Positions 7,186 through 15,839 are shown, counted from the first letter of the stretch. The stretch is DNA of 25,797 bases from an uncultured Collinsella sp. (GCA_902470905.1 CABRIC010000026.1:1-25797), one strand, 5' to 3'. Made by a program: numbers and translations. Notes: generated by a model not told the origin, from the letters alone.

Positions 7186-7860
7186 ATGCGTATTTTGATC
7201 GTCGAAGACGAGCGAGCACTGTGCGATGCAATCGCACGCAGCTTGCGAAACTTGGCGTACAGCGTCGACTGCTGCCACGACGGGCAGGAGGCGCTCGACC
7301 TGCTGGGCGTCGAAGTCTTTGACCTCGTGGTACTCGACCTCAACCTTCCCCGTATCGACGGCATGACCGTACTCAGGGAACTTAGGAAAACCGATTGCGA
7401 GACTAAGGTACTGATTCTGTCCGCGCGTGGCGAAGTATCCGATAAAGTCGCCGGACTCGATGCCGGCGCCAACGATTACCTTACCAAGCCGTTTCATCTG
7501 GACGAACTTGCGGCAAGGATCCGCAGCCTTACCCTCAGGCGCTTCGCACAAAGCGACATAGTATTGACTTGCGGAAAGCTCAGCTTTGACACCAAGGCGC
7601 GCATCGCCTCCGTGGACAGCGAGGCTCTATCTCTTACACGCAAGGAAACGGGAATCTTGGAATACCTGATGCTTAATCAGGGGCGACCGGTAAGCCAAGA
7701 GGAGCTTATAGAGCACGTTTGGGATAGCACCGTGAACAGCTTTAGCAACGCAACCCGCGTTCACATCTCGTCGCTCCGAAAAAAGTTGCGCGGCGCTTTG
7801 GGATACGACCCGATTCGCAATCGGATTGGAGAGGGCTACGTTATGGAGGATGGAGAATGA
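7186..7860 (+). CDS. OmpR/PhoB-family response regulator
   Basis: A 224-aa two-component response regulator. The receiver domain has the acidic pocket E7/D8, phospho-acceptor D51 (VLDLNLPRIDG), S79 and K101 (LTKPF). The DNA-binding part, from about 128, is a winged helix with LSLTRKETGILEYL, SNATRVHISSLRKKL and the terminal GEGYVM wing. Start ATG 7186 follows AAGGAG by seven bases. Its stop overlaps the kinase start (ATGA), so the two are translated together. It is transcribed away from the redox operon with about 90 bp between the starts, which makes that operon and its own promoter the likely targets. Confidence 0.95.
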   Translation: MRILIVEDERALCDAIARSLRNLAYSVDCCHDGQEALDLLGVEVFDLVVLDLNLPRIDGMTVLRELRKTDCETKVLILSARGEVSDKVAGLDAGANDYLTKPFHLDELAARIRSLTLRRFAQSDIVLTCGKLSFDTKARIASVDSEALSLTRKETGILEYLMLNQGRPVSQEELIEHVWDSTVNSFSNATRVHISSLRKKLRGALGYDPIRNRIGEGYVMEDGE

Positions 7861-9008
7861 AAGGGCTTTCGCTGCAATGGCGCATAACGATCATGACGGC
7901 ACTGTTGACGTGTGCGGCGTGCGTGCTGACGAACTGCCTGGTCGGCTATACGGGCATGCGCTACATGGATGCCATCGGCAGCGACATCTCGGCCTTTAAC
8001 GCAACCGGCGAAGATTCGCCCCAGGCGTTCGACCCAACGAAAGCGACCCTCGATGACGAGGTCACGATCGTCGTAAACGACGCACAGGAGTCTTTTGGCA
8101 CGACAGCCTGGCGCATCACGGCTGGAGTCACACTCCTTGGCGGCGTGCTGGCATACTTTGTGAGCGGCCGTGCACTCAAACCACTACGGGCTTTTGCAGC
8201 CCAGGTTGAGCGCGTGCAGCCTGACAACCTAAGCGAAATTAAGCTCAGCAAAGATGTGCCCATCGAGCTACAACGATGCAGCGCCTCTTTCAACGACATG
8301 ATCGCCCGTCTTGGCGAAGGGTTCTCTGCACAGCGTCAGTTTACCGGCAACGCCGCACACGAGCTGCGCACCCCGCTCGCCCTTATGCAAGCACAGATTG
8401 AACTATTCATCTCCGAGCACTCCGGTTTGCAACCCGAAACTGCCGAGCTACTCGGCCTGCTACAAGAACAAACCGAGCGCATGTCTCGAATGGCCAAGGT
8501 ATTGCTCGAGATGAGTGAGCTCCGCAGCGTTCCTTGCGAGGACGATGTGGAGCTTGGCCCCTTGTCCGAAGAGGTCCTCACCGACCTTGCGCCACTTGCC
8601 GAAAATAAAGATGTAGCCCTCAATTGTGCTGGAGACGCTCTAGTAATCGGGAGCGACACGCTCCTCTATCGGCTGGTGTTTAACCTGGTCGAAAATGCCA
8701 TCCGTTACAGCCACCCCGGCTCGACTGTCAACGTCTCCATCTGCGACAACGACAGCCACGTGTTCCTGCGAGTCGAGGACCAGGGCCCGGGAATACCCAA
8801 GCAGTACCGTGAGAGCATCTTCCAACCGTTCTTTCGCCTGGATAAATCCCGCAGCAGGGCATACGGCGCCGCAGGACTCGGGCTAGCGCTTGTTTGGGAA
8901 ATTGCAGCGCTTCACGGTGGCACGGTAGAGGTTGAAACAAGTTCCGAGAACGGGACCACCATGCTCGCAAGCCTTCCAAAACGATCCGCAGCATTAACCG
9001 AACAGTAA
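7857..9008 (+). CDS. Sensor histidine kinase
   Basis: A 383-aa membrane histidine kinase, partner of the overlapping response regulator. Helices at about 10-32 and 87-104 enclose an outside loop of about 55 residues. A HAMP-like linker is followed by the H-box NAAHELRTPLA (phosphorylated H168), N-box NLVENAIRYS (N280), G1 DQGPGIP (308-314), F-box FQPFFRLDKS and G2 AGLGLAL (339-345). The first membrane helix contains C19, C22 and C27 (TCAACVLTNC), a CXXC-like cluster notable beside a thiol-redox operon. The outside loop has no cysteine and no recognised ligand domain, so the signal is unknown. Confidence 0.94.
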   Translation: MKGLSLQWRITIMTALLTCAACVLTNCLVGYTGMRYMDAIGSDISAFNATGEDSPQAFDPTKATLDDEVTIVVNDAQESFGTTAWRITAGVTLLGGVLAYFVSGRALKPLRAFAAQVERVQPDNLSEIKLSKDVPIELQRCSASFNDMIARLGEGFSAQRQFTGNAAHELRTPLALMQAQIELFISEHSGLQPETAELLGLLQEQTERMSRMAKVLLEMSELRSVPCEDDVELGPLSEEVLTDLAPLAENKDVALNCAGDALVIGSDTLLYRLVFNLVENAIRYSHPGSTVNVSICDNDSHVFLRVEDQGPGIPKQYRESIFQPFFRLDKSRSRAYGAAGLGLALVWEIAALHGGTVEVETSSENGTTMLASLPKRSAALTEQ

Positions 9009-9076
9009 AACGAAAGGGATCCCGAGCAACAGGAGTACAATTGCTGCTATTGTTGCCAGCTGTTGGGAGATGGAAG

Positions 9077-10081
9077 ATGGACTGCGATGGCTACCCATGC
9101 GTTCCCATGCCGTTGATGTGCACCGCCTTTGTGCCGGGGCAAATTGACGCTGCGGTTGCAGGCATTCCCGACCCCGATTCACGCACCATCGCCACGGCAG
9201 AAGCGCTGTACTTTCGCGGACAGGCCACGCTCGCCGCCGAGACAGCACGCCCCTATCTTGACGCCACCGATCCCGCGCTGCGCTATTCCGCATGCTTTAT
9301 CTGCGGATACGCCAGCCTGTCGCTCAACCGTATCGCCGACGCCCGCCGTTGCCTTGCGGGCATCCTCGATACGCCAACTGACGAGGAATCGCCCGCCGTC
9401 CACGCCACGCATATCCTGTTCGCCTCGGCCGCGAGCGTCCTGCTGCACTTGCCTTCCCCGTATTCTGCCGAAGAGTTTTATCCGCTTGCGGCGCATCTGC
9501 CCGAAGGCCTGCGCCTGTTCGCCAGCTACGTGATGGCGCATGCCCTGTACCTGCGCGGCGAATATGGCCGCAGTCTGGGCATGGCGGAAAACGCCCTGAT
9601 CATGAAACAGGGGAGCTATCCGATCTCGGAACTGTTCCTGCACCTGGCAGCTTCCATGGCATGCATGAGCCTCAAGGACATCGACGCCGCTAAAACGCAC
9701 TTCGGAGTTGCTTGGAACACTGCGCGTCCCGACGGCCTTATTGAGCTCATTGGCGAGCATCACGGCCTTTTGCAGGGGCTCATCGAGGCATGCCTAAAAT
9801 CGCAATACCCTGACGATTTCGCACGTATCATCGAGATTACGTATCGATTCAGCTACGGCTGGCGGCGCATCCACAACCCCGATTCGGGCGAGGACGTTGC
9901 CGACGATTTAACGACCACGGAGTTCACCATGGCCATGCTCGCCTGCCGCGGATGGACCAACGCCGAAATCGCTCGTCATATGGGAGTATCGCCGGGCACT
10001 GTCAAAAACCGCCTATCCAGTGTGTATGCAAAGCTTGGCATCGGCACGCGCACCGAACTGGTCGCGCATATGTTGCGTTAG
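9077..10081 (+). CDS. LuxR-type transcriptional regulator with helical-repeat N-terminus
   Basis: A 334-aa cytoplasmic regulator. The last 59 residues form a LuxR/GerE helix-turn-helix: LTTTEFTMAMLACRGWTNAE, IARHMGVSPGTVKNRLSSVY, then AKLGIGTRTELVAHML. The first 270 residues are alanine- and leucine-rich paired helices resembling tetratricopeptide repeats, with no receiver domain and no P-loop. Start ATG 9077 lies six bases after GGGAGA; an upstream in-frame TTG at 9041 with AGGAG would add a doubtful leader. It sits 68 bp after the kinase and 156 bp before the large surface protein, in the same direction, and may control the latter. Its signal is unknown. Confidence 0.85.
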   Translation: MDCDGYPCVPMPLMCTAFVPGQIDAAVAGIPDPDSRTIATAEALYFRGQATLAAETARPYLDATDPALRYSACFICGYASLSLNRIADARRCLAGILDTPTDEESPAVHATHILFASAASVLLHLPSPYSAEEFYPLAAHLPEGLRLFASYVMAHALYLRGEYGRSLGMAENALIMKQGSYPISELFLHLAASMACMSLKDIDAAKTHFGVAWNTARPDGLIELIGEHHGLLQGLIEACLKSQYPDDFARIIEITYRFSYGWRRIHNPDSGEDVADDLTTTEFTMAMLACRGWTNAEIARHMGVSPGTVKNRLSSVYAKLGIGTRTELVAHMLR

Positions 10082-10237
10082 CGACCGGGCTGCCTAGCGC
10101 AGCATGCGCGCTCCGGAGCCCCGGCGCTTCGCTCGCTCAAATTGGACATTTTGGCCCTCGGACGGCACTACCGTGGCAGGATGCCTTCTCGCAAAATTGG
10201 ATTATTTCCACCGATACCTGCGGGATGGGAGCCAAAG

Positions 10238-13200
10238 ATGCTTGATCGCCGTTCGTTACTTGTTGCCGGAGCGTCCTCGCTGGCGAGCATTATGTTGCCG
10301 CGCGTGCCGGGAAGCGCAAACGCCTTCATATTGCCGATCGCGCCCACCGAAGCCTATGCCGACGAAAAAGACCCCTTCAGGGTGCTCGTTCTCTCGCGCA
10401 CCATGTTTGGTGTGGTCGTGGTCGACGTCGCCAACAAGAATACGCCCATCACGGGTGCCCAGGTCACGCTCACATCGCGCTATGCCGCAGGCAAGCAGCT
10501 CACCGCCACTACCGATGAAGAAGGCACGGCCATCTTTGAGGTCGCGCCGCTTTCGGAAGGCTACGTGGACGAGGCAACGCTTCTCGACGCGTACGACTTT
10601 AACGGCGGCATCTCCATTAGCATGGCGGGCTACCGTGATGTCGAGATTCCCCTTGCGCGTATCCAGGGCGGCACCGCCATAACCGCGCCCACGCGTCCGT
10701 TTTCCGACGGCGAGCCGTACTTCCGCCAGCTCACATTCGACGAATGGGACATCCAGTACGCTGAAACCACGTTCATGGCATTGCCGAAGGACGACACGGC
10801 AAACGGGCAGCCCGATACGCACTCCTTTACCGTGCAGGCACATCTGCCACAGGGTGGACAGGCAACGCTGTGCATCAACAAGGTATTGCCCGCCACGGGC
10901 AGCTCAGCCGAAACCGTCACACAGATCGGCCAGATCAAGGCCAGTGCATCGGGTGCGAATAATCTGGCAACGTTCACACTCGAAGACAAGCTCCTCGATG
11001 CGGCATCGGGCCTTCTGGAAGAAGGGTGCAAGCTGCGCTTTGTCCTCGACTATCAGGGCAAAACCTACACGCTCTCCTCCCCCATGGCCGTTGTCACCGC
11101 GCCGGCCGCAAAGGCGGAATCAGGCTCGACCACCATCATTCCCACCACCATGGACCAGGAGATCACTCCGTTTGATTTCCCCGCATCGTTTCCCGGCATC
11201 GGCGGTAATAAGTTCACGTGTTGGATGCCCACATTTCCAATCCTCTTCGATTTCTCGTTTGCTGGATACGTGCTGTTTGGCGGAGGATACAAACCAGCCA
11301 GCTATATGAACGATTCGGGCAACCCTGATCCGGAATACTGGAAGAAATCGCCGCGCGAGTCGGGCGCCAAGCAGGCAAACCGCTACCTCGACGAGATGGA
11401 GGGGAAGTGGAATCAGTACAAGAGTATGAGTGCCGGTTCGGGCACCGATCCAAGAAACACCAAGCTCCTTCGCCACCATTGCACGCCGCTGTTCACGATG
11501 GATATCGCCACACAGCTGTACGGCTCGCTCGCCTACGATTGGGTGGGCAAAACCTGGGGTAACAACAACGACCCCGCATACGGCAATATTAAGGCCCTCT
11601 TCCAGGTAAGAACCGACCTCAATTGGACCGAGCAGTTTACCCTAGGACCGGTGCCATTTTTCCTAAACGTCAACCCCTGGGTGCTGGCAAAACTGGCGCT
11701 CGCCGTGGGTGCCCACACGCACGGCAGCGGCGCGGCGTTTTTTAAAAACATTTCGCTCGACTATTCAAACACGTCGGGCTCGTTCACCATCCAGATCGGG
11801 CTTGCCGTCACCTTTGGCGCCGGCGTTGCAGGCGTCGCTTCGTCTGCCGTGCGCGGCGCCGCATCCCTCACGCTGTTCATTGGGTACGAGAAGGCAGATG
11901 GACACCAGCTTCCGCGACTGCGCGTAGGTGCAGACGTCGATGTCGATGTGATACTCCAGTTCGTAATGTTCAAGTGGACCACCAAGGCTTGGTCGGGGTC
12001 GTGGCCCACACTCATCGATTCGTGGAATATGTCGGTGAACAATGGCGACCAGTATGTGCTCCAGCGCTCTGAGCTCGCATTGGGTGGAGATACGCCTTAT
12101 ACGCTGGATGCCTGCTTCGGCTCGGCCGGCAACATTGAGGCGGGCGGCGTGCCGCAATTTATCGCATCGGCCACCATCGTCACCAACGCCGAACTGCTCG
12201 CACGCGCCGAGGTTAAGGCCACTGCCGTAAACGCCGCGCCTGTCGTGCGCGATTGGGATCAAGCGGTCACGCGCATTGAGCTCGAGGCGGATGCAGAAAG
12301 CGACGACACGGGACAGATCGAGCATTTCGTCCATGCACTGATAGAGAACGACGAAAACGCCGCGCCGATGTATGAGTACACCTACATCGGTCAGGCAACG
12401 AACACCGTTGCCGACCCGAACGCCAATTCTGCCGGCGTGTCGGAGGACGAGCGTGGCGGCATAAAACCCTCGAGCGACAACGTGCTGTTTTCCGGCGTGC
12501 TCAGCGAAGCCCACATGAAGCTAACGATGATTGCCGGCGTGGAGTGCCTATTCCGCATCGCCTCGGTGCGCTACGGCAAGAATGGCCGTTCGCGCCTGGT
12601 GGTGCATACAAAGACGAACGGCACGTGGTCCGCTCCCACACCCGTGGACTTCCCCCTTGGGTTTGGCGAGGGCGACGTGGAGCGCGACGGCATATACGAT
12701 TACGACTTCGACGTGGTGGAATATACGGACGGGAGGGGAAACCAGGACGCTTACGTGCTGCTGGTCTCGGGCGAGCGCCCCGACGGCGACAACACCCTTT
12801 TCGATACGGCAAGCACAGCCGGCATACTGTCCGTTGTGCGCCTGCGCATAAGCAACGACGGAGTTCGCGTGATATCGCACACGTCGTGGCGCAGCATCTC
12901 GCGCGGCCGCCTTCAGGAGGATGGCTACCATTGCCTGCAGTGCCCACGCATCACGGTGGGCAAGACACTGGTCGACGGACGTCTGTCGGGCGCCTACCTC
13001 CACCGCCACGGAGCCACCACAGAGAAGGCGCTCGGCAGCGAGGCCGAGGTTGCGCTGGATTGCTTTACCCTGTGGTCGGATGATTTGGGCGACAGTCTCA
13101 CGTTCCGTCAGGTCCTCCGCTTTCCGCAGGCACCGTCGAGCATCGAGCTCGGCGCGCCCGAGAATATCAACGGCAAAATGGTGGTGCCCGTTGCATACGA

Positions 13201-14605
13201 GACTGCAGGCGGTTGTGGCTGTGCATCGTACGCCGTGATCGGCCAGTCCATTGCGGGCTGGGGCGTTATGTCGCCAGATGCCACAGTACCCCACGCGGTG
13301 CCGTGGCCGCAGCACACGGGCTTTTTGGCTACCGTCAACGAGCAACTGCAGCATATTACTTGGGCACGAGGCGCATCGGCATTTGCAACGCAGCCCGTGG
13401 GTGCCGCAGGCTGTGGCCCGGCATCGTTTAGCGTAAGCAACAACGGCAGGTGCGTGCTCTATGTAGAGAACACCGATGGCAAGGTAGGACAAACCTACGA
13501 CGAAGAAGGCAACCCGGTAGCAGTGATGGGCAAGCACTTCCGCATCTTCGCCAGCACCTTGGCAGGTGATCTGTTCACGGAGCCGTTCGTGATGTGCGAG
13601 CTGGACCATCCCGTCGATCAGATAACGACATTTTTGACGTCGAGAGGCATGCTCTCCGCGCTCGCCACGCACATTGTAAGCGCGGAGAAGAGCGAGGCAG
13701 AACTACACGGCATCGAAGTGCCCTTGGTGGCGTGTGCCACTCCGACGGGCGCGGTCGCTACCTCGGGCGCAGTGGTGCCCGGGGCAGCAGGCGAATCCTT
13801 CATGGTCACGGTGCGAAACGACGGCAACACCTTGCTGACCGCCGGCACGATCGATCTGTACCGAGAGGGTTCCAACCAGCCGTTCTCCAGCGCATCCATC
13901 GGATTCGGAGCGAACGCACGCACGGCATCGATCTACGATCCGGAGCTTGCCGAGGACGCTTCGGCCAACGACATGGCACACGTGAAGTACGCGCTCGAGA
14001 CGCTGGACACACGTTTTGCAACGCACCCGCTGGTTGCCGACAATGGAAACGCCGTGCTGGCACCGGGCTGCACGGCACAATTCCGCATGAGCTTTGCCAT
14101 CCCGGAGAGCTGGGGCGACGAGGTGGGCAAACGCGTCACGCTGTATGCGAAGGCGCGTGACCTGGTGGCACTCGATCCCGTAACGCTCGAGGAAATTCGA
14201 CCGGGCGCAAACTCAGCGCTGGGTGCCGTACTGCACGAGCTTCATGTGCCCGACGCGGCATGCGAACGCTCAGAAGTTCAGGTCGGCGTATGCGACAGCG
14301 CGGATACGACAGGACTTCACGACGCCCCGATGACAGCAGACGACGATGGTGGCTCGAGTGGCGGCGGTACCGACGAGGGCGGCAGCTCCGGCGGAAGCCG
14401 CTCCGGCAGTGGCAAGGATCACGGCAATAACAAGCGCTCCGGAAAAGCGGGCGCGCTTGCAGGCACGGGCGATGCCAGCGCTCCCCTTACGGCAGCCGCT
14501 GCAGCACTCGCCGCGGCAGGCGCAGGCCTCGTCGCCTACAGCGCCCGCCGCACGGCGCTCGAAAAAGACACCACCGATGAGGTCAATTCGGATAAGCCTC
14601 GCTAG
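10238..14605 (+). CDS. Large surface protein with Tat-like leader and LAGTG sorting signal
   Basis: A predicted cell-wall protein of 1455 aa with no function I recognise. The N-terminus MLDRRSLLVAGASSLASIML has a twin arginine followed by a hydrophobic core, typical of Tat or Tat-like leaders. Residues about 45-110 resemble a transthyretin/SpaA-like beta domain (NTPITGAQVTLTSR, TTDEEGTAIFEV). Residues about 330-640 are aromatic- and glycine-rich and unfamiliar. Residues about 740-1200 have repeated beta-strand blocks that could form a propeller. Residues about 1240-1370 look like a CARDB-type Ig fold (GESFMVTVRNDGNTLLTAG). A Gly/Ser linker, LAGTG at about 1407-1411, a hydrophobic stretch and RR follow, as in LAxTG sortase substrates, although 18 residues trail after the RR. 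ATG 10238 was chosen because GGGAG lies six bases upstream and the leader starts there. Confidence 0.85.
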   Translation: MLDRRSLLVAGASSLASIMLPRVPGSANAFILPIAPTEAYADEKDPFRVLVLSRTMFGVVVVDVANKNTPITGAQVTLTSRYAAGKQLTATTDEEGTAIFEVAPLSEGYVDEATLLDAYDFNGGISISMAGYRDVEIPLARIQGGTAITAPTRPFSDGEPYFRQLTFDEWDIQYAETTFMALPKDDTANGQPDTHSFTVQAHLPQGGQATLCINKVLPATGSSAETVTQIGQIKASASGANNLATFTLEDKLLDAASGLLEEGCKLRFVLDYQGKTYTLSSPMAVVTAPAAKAESGSTTIIPTTMDQEITPFDFPASFPGIGGNKFTCWMPTFPILFDFSFAGYVLFGGGYKPASYMNDSGNPDPEYWKKSPRESGAKQANRYLDEMEGKWNQYKSMSAGSGTDPRNTKLLRHHCTPLFTMDIATQLYGSLAYDWVGKTWGNNNDPAYGNIKALFQVRTDLNWTEQFTLGPVPFFLNVNPWVLAKLALAVGAHTHGSGAAFFKNISLDYSNTSGSFTIQIGLAVTFGAGVAGVASSAVRGAASLTLFIGYEKADGHQLPRLRVGADVDVDVILQFVMFKWTTKAWSGSWPTLIDSWNMSVNNGDQYVLQRSELALGGDTPYTLDACFGSAGNIEAGGVPQFIASATIVTNAELLARAEVKATAVNAAPVVRDWDQAVTRIELEADAESDDTGQIEHFVHALIENDENAAPMYEYTYIGQATNTVADPNANSAGVSEDERGGIKPSSDNVLFSGVLSEAHMKLTMIAGVECLFRIASVRYGKNGRSRLVVHTKTNGTWSAPTPVDFPLGFGEGDVERDGIYDYDFDVVEYTDGRGNQDAYVLLVSGERPDGDNTLFDTASTAGILSVVRLRISNDGVRVISHTSWRSISRGRLQEDGYHCLQCPRITVGKTLVDGRLSGAYLHRHGATTEKALGSEAEVALDCFTLWSDDLGDSLTFRQVLRFPQAPSSIELGAPENINGKMVVPVAYETAGGCGCASYAVIGQSIAGWGVMSPDATVPHAVPWPQHTGFLATVNEQLQHITWARGASAFATQPVGAAGCGPASFSVSNNGRCVLYVENTDGKVGQTYDEEGNPVAVMGKHFRIFASTLAGDLFTEPFVMCELDHPVDQITTFLTSRGMLSALATHIVSAEKSEAELHGIEVPLVACATPTGAVATSGAVVPGAAGESFMVTVRNDGNTLLTAGTIDLYREGSNQPFSSASIGFGANARTASIYDPELAEDASANDMAHVKYALETLDTRFATHPLVADNGNAVLAPGCTAQFRMSFAIPESWGDEVGKRVTLYAKARDLVALDPVTLEEIRPGANSALGAVLHELHVPDAACERSEVQVGVCDSADTTGLHDAPMTADDDGGSSGGGTDEGGSSGGSRSGSGKDHGNNKRSGKAGALAGTGDASAPLTAAAAALAAAGAGLVAYSARRTALEKDTTDEVNSDKPR

Positions 14606-14654
14606 CTCCTAGTTACTTTTGTGAGAGACGCCGACTCGGCTCATCGAACACCAA

Positions 14655-14690
14655 AATGGGCTGGTTCTGGATACCCAGAGCCAGCCCATT
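14655..14690 (-). terminator. Strong terminator of the XRE/membrane-protein operon
   Basis: AATGGGCTGGTTCTGG (14655-14670) pairs with 14675-14690 over 16 bp with one G-T wobble and a four-base loop. Read on the minus strand the stem is followed by TTTTGGTGTT. It starts five bases after the membrane-protein stop. The surface-protein gene converges from the other side, but the plus-strand exit lacks a T-run. Confidence 0.8.
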
Positions 14691-14695
14691 ACGCA

Positions 14696-15280
14696 TTAGA
14701 TATCGTCAGAGGAGTCGAGTTCTGCCTCGAGCTTGGCGCGACGCTTTTTCGCCGTGAAAAACGTTGCGCACAGGGCAGCAAACGTGGCCGCGAAAATCGT
14801 CGCACCGCAGAACACGCCCGTGGCCAGGTTCGCCAACCAAAAGACGCTTTCGAGCGGTACGATCTGCGCCTCAGCGATACAGCGCATTGCGGCAATAACA
14901 AGAGCGAACGCGGCGCCGCTAAGACCGCTGACAAGCAGGAAATATCCAACAGGAAGATGCTCGGTTTGCCCAAAACGATTGGTATCGACATAGCCCTTCC
15001 GCGTTTGCAGTCCTGCGCAAATCAACATCACGAGAACGAGCCACAAATACATGGCTGCCTCGAACGGCGTTGCAAAGCCATGCGGCATTTCACTGGCGTC
15101 GCTGTGAACCCACGCAACCTGTCGAGCTATAAACTGGTAGAAAAAGATCATCAACATGCCAAACGAAAGCAGCACGAAACCAATCTTGTAGATCTTCGCG
15201 CTCTCGGCCTCCAGGCGCTCATCCTTTGGGCCGGCATATTCACGCCACTTTTGCACGAGTTTTAAATCTTCAAATTTCAT
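14696..15280 (-). CDS. Four-helix membrane protein of unknown function
   Basis: A 194-aa protein with predicted membrane helices at about 33-51, 73-92, 110-131 and 146-176, a charged N-terminal segment (KDERLEAESAKIYKIGF) and a lysine/arginine-rich cytoplasmic tail. I do not recognise a catalytic motif. The KDERLEAE start resembles small membrane proteins annotated as DUF6773, which often sit next to an XRE regulator, but this match is from memory. It follows the XRE gene by nine bases in the same operon, so it is probably repressed by it. A role as an immunity or stress membrane protein would be a guess. Confidence 0.8.
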   Translation of the reverse strand: MKFEDLKLVQKWREYAGPKDERLEAESAKIYKIGFVLLSFGMLMIFFYQFIARQVAWVHSDASEMPHGFATPFEAAMYLWLVLVMLICAGLQTRKGYVDTNRFGQTEHLPVGYFLLVSGLSGAAFALVIAAMRCIAEAQIVPLESVFWLANLATGVFCGATIFAATFAALCATFFTAKKRRAKLEAELDSSDDI

Positions 15281-15289
15281 AGCGAACTC

Positions 15290-15520
15290 CTAAAGAGCGT
15301 CAGGGTCGACGTCGCTCTCGTCTTCCCAAAACAAGTCGTTCAACGTAACGCGTAGCGCTTTACAGATTGCCACGCACAAATTGAGCGTGGGGTTGTAGCC
15401 GCCCGCCTCGATCAAGCCGATGGTCTGGCGCGTAACGCCCACGGCCTCGGCCAGGTCAGCTTGCGAAAGGCCAACCGCCGCGCGCGCCGCCTTCATGCGT
15501 AGGTTCCTTTTGCCCGGCAT
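15290..15520 (-). CDS. XRE-family helix-turn-helix repressor
   Basis: A 76-aa one-domain regulator of the Cro/C1 type. The helix-turn-helix is GLSQADLAEAVGVTRQTIGL (17-36), followed by IEAGGYNPTLNLCVAICKAL and a short acidic tail; the LNDLFWEDE ending is typical of the YozG/YgzD-like group. Start ATG 15520 lies five bases after AAAGGA. An ORF extension 20 codons further upstream would run into the -10 region and is rejected. It is the first gene of a two-gene operon with the membrane protein and probably controls its own promoter, which carries repeated GACAGATAT motifs. Confidence 0.92.
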   Translation of the reverse strand: MPGKRNLRMKAARAAVGLSQADLAEAVGVTRQTIGLIEAGGYNPTLNLCVAICKALRVTLNDLFWEDESDVDPDAL

Positions 15521-15541
15521 GGAGTTCCTTTCGTAGTAATG

Positions 15542-15608
15542 GACAGATATCCGTTGCAACATGACAGAAATATATTGCATCCATCAGAAGATGTCAACTA
15601 TATCTGTC
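15542..15608. promoter_or_regulatory. Three GACAGAtAT motifs around the XRE promoter (putative operators)
   Basis: GACAGATAT at 15542-15550, GACAGAAATAT at 15563-15573 and the inverted ATATCTGTC at 15600-15608. The middle copy covers the -10 box and the inverted copy abuts the -35 box, the layout expected for an autorepressor. The assignment to the XRE protein is inference. Confidence 0.5.
15569..15597 (-). promoter_or_regulatory. Near-consensus sigma-70 promoter of the XRE operon
   Basis: On the minus strand TTGACA (15592-15597) is separated by exactly 17 bases from TATATT (15569-15574). It lies about 50 bases before the XRE start codon. This is the best promoter match in the window. Confidence 0.85.
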
Positions 15609-15670
15609 ATTATGAAAATCATGTTCGTCATCGCCATGCGGACACAACAACTTCGATTCGCTATTCAAAC

Positions 15671-15707
15671 TTACTCGGACAAAACCGACTCGGTTTTGTC
15701 CGAGTAA
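15671..15707. repeat. 17-bp perfect palindromic hairpin between divergent operons
   Basis: TTACTCGGACAAAACCG (15671-15687) pairs perfectly with 15691-15707 around ACT. Flanking GATTCG (15655-15660) and CGAATC (15709-15714) add a second stem. It stands upstream of both the XRE operon and the topoisomerase operon, so it is not at a transcript end unless one promoter lies behind it; a REP-like element or a road-block are alternatives. Confidence 0.7.
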
Positions 15708-15714
15708 ACGAATC

Positions 15715-15745
15715 TCCATCGAATTCCGAACGATTGTTCGATGGA
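15715..15745. repeat. Smaller nested hairpins upstream of the topoisomerase promoter
   Basis: TCCATCGAA (15715-15723) pairs with TTCGATGGA (15737-15745). An alternative inner hairpin CGAAC-GATT-GTTCG shares the right-hand bases, so the two cannot form together. It lies just upstream of the candidate -35 box. The remaining part of 15521-15839 holds no gene. Confidence 0.45.
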
Positions 15746-15756
15746 TTTCGTGTTGG

Positions 15757-15785
15757 TTGGAATCGCCTATAGGCTGGGCTATGCT
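15757..15785 (+). promoter_or_regulatory. Candidate promoter of the topoisomerase operon
   Basis: TTGGAA (15757-15762), a 17-base spacer and TATGCT (15780-15785), each four of six matches to sigma-70 consensus. It would give a leader of about 50 bases before ATG 15840. Confidence 0.45.
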
Positions 15786-15839
15786 ACCTTGACTATCTAT
15801 ATGACTAAAACGCAGCAAAGGAGCACCGAGAGAGCGAGT

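Noticed and set aside
9041..9076. TTG start for the LuxR-type regulator with AGGAG five bases upstream
   Set aside because: Possible, but GGGAGA six bases before ATG 9077 is a better site and the leader MLLLLPAVGRWK would be odd for a cytoplasmic regulator.
10142..10237. N-terminal extension of the large surface protein
   Set aside because: The extra 32 residues have no ribosome site and would bury the twin-arginine leader that starts at 10238.
12548..13672. Minus-strand frame of 374 codons inside the large surface-protein gene
   Set aside because: No ribosome site, no recognisable domain, and the plus-strand frame is continuous over 4.3 kb with a leader and a sorting signal.
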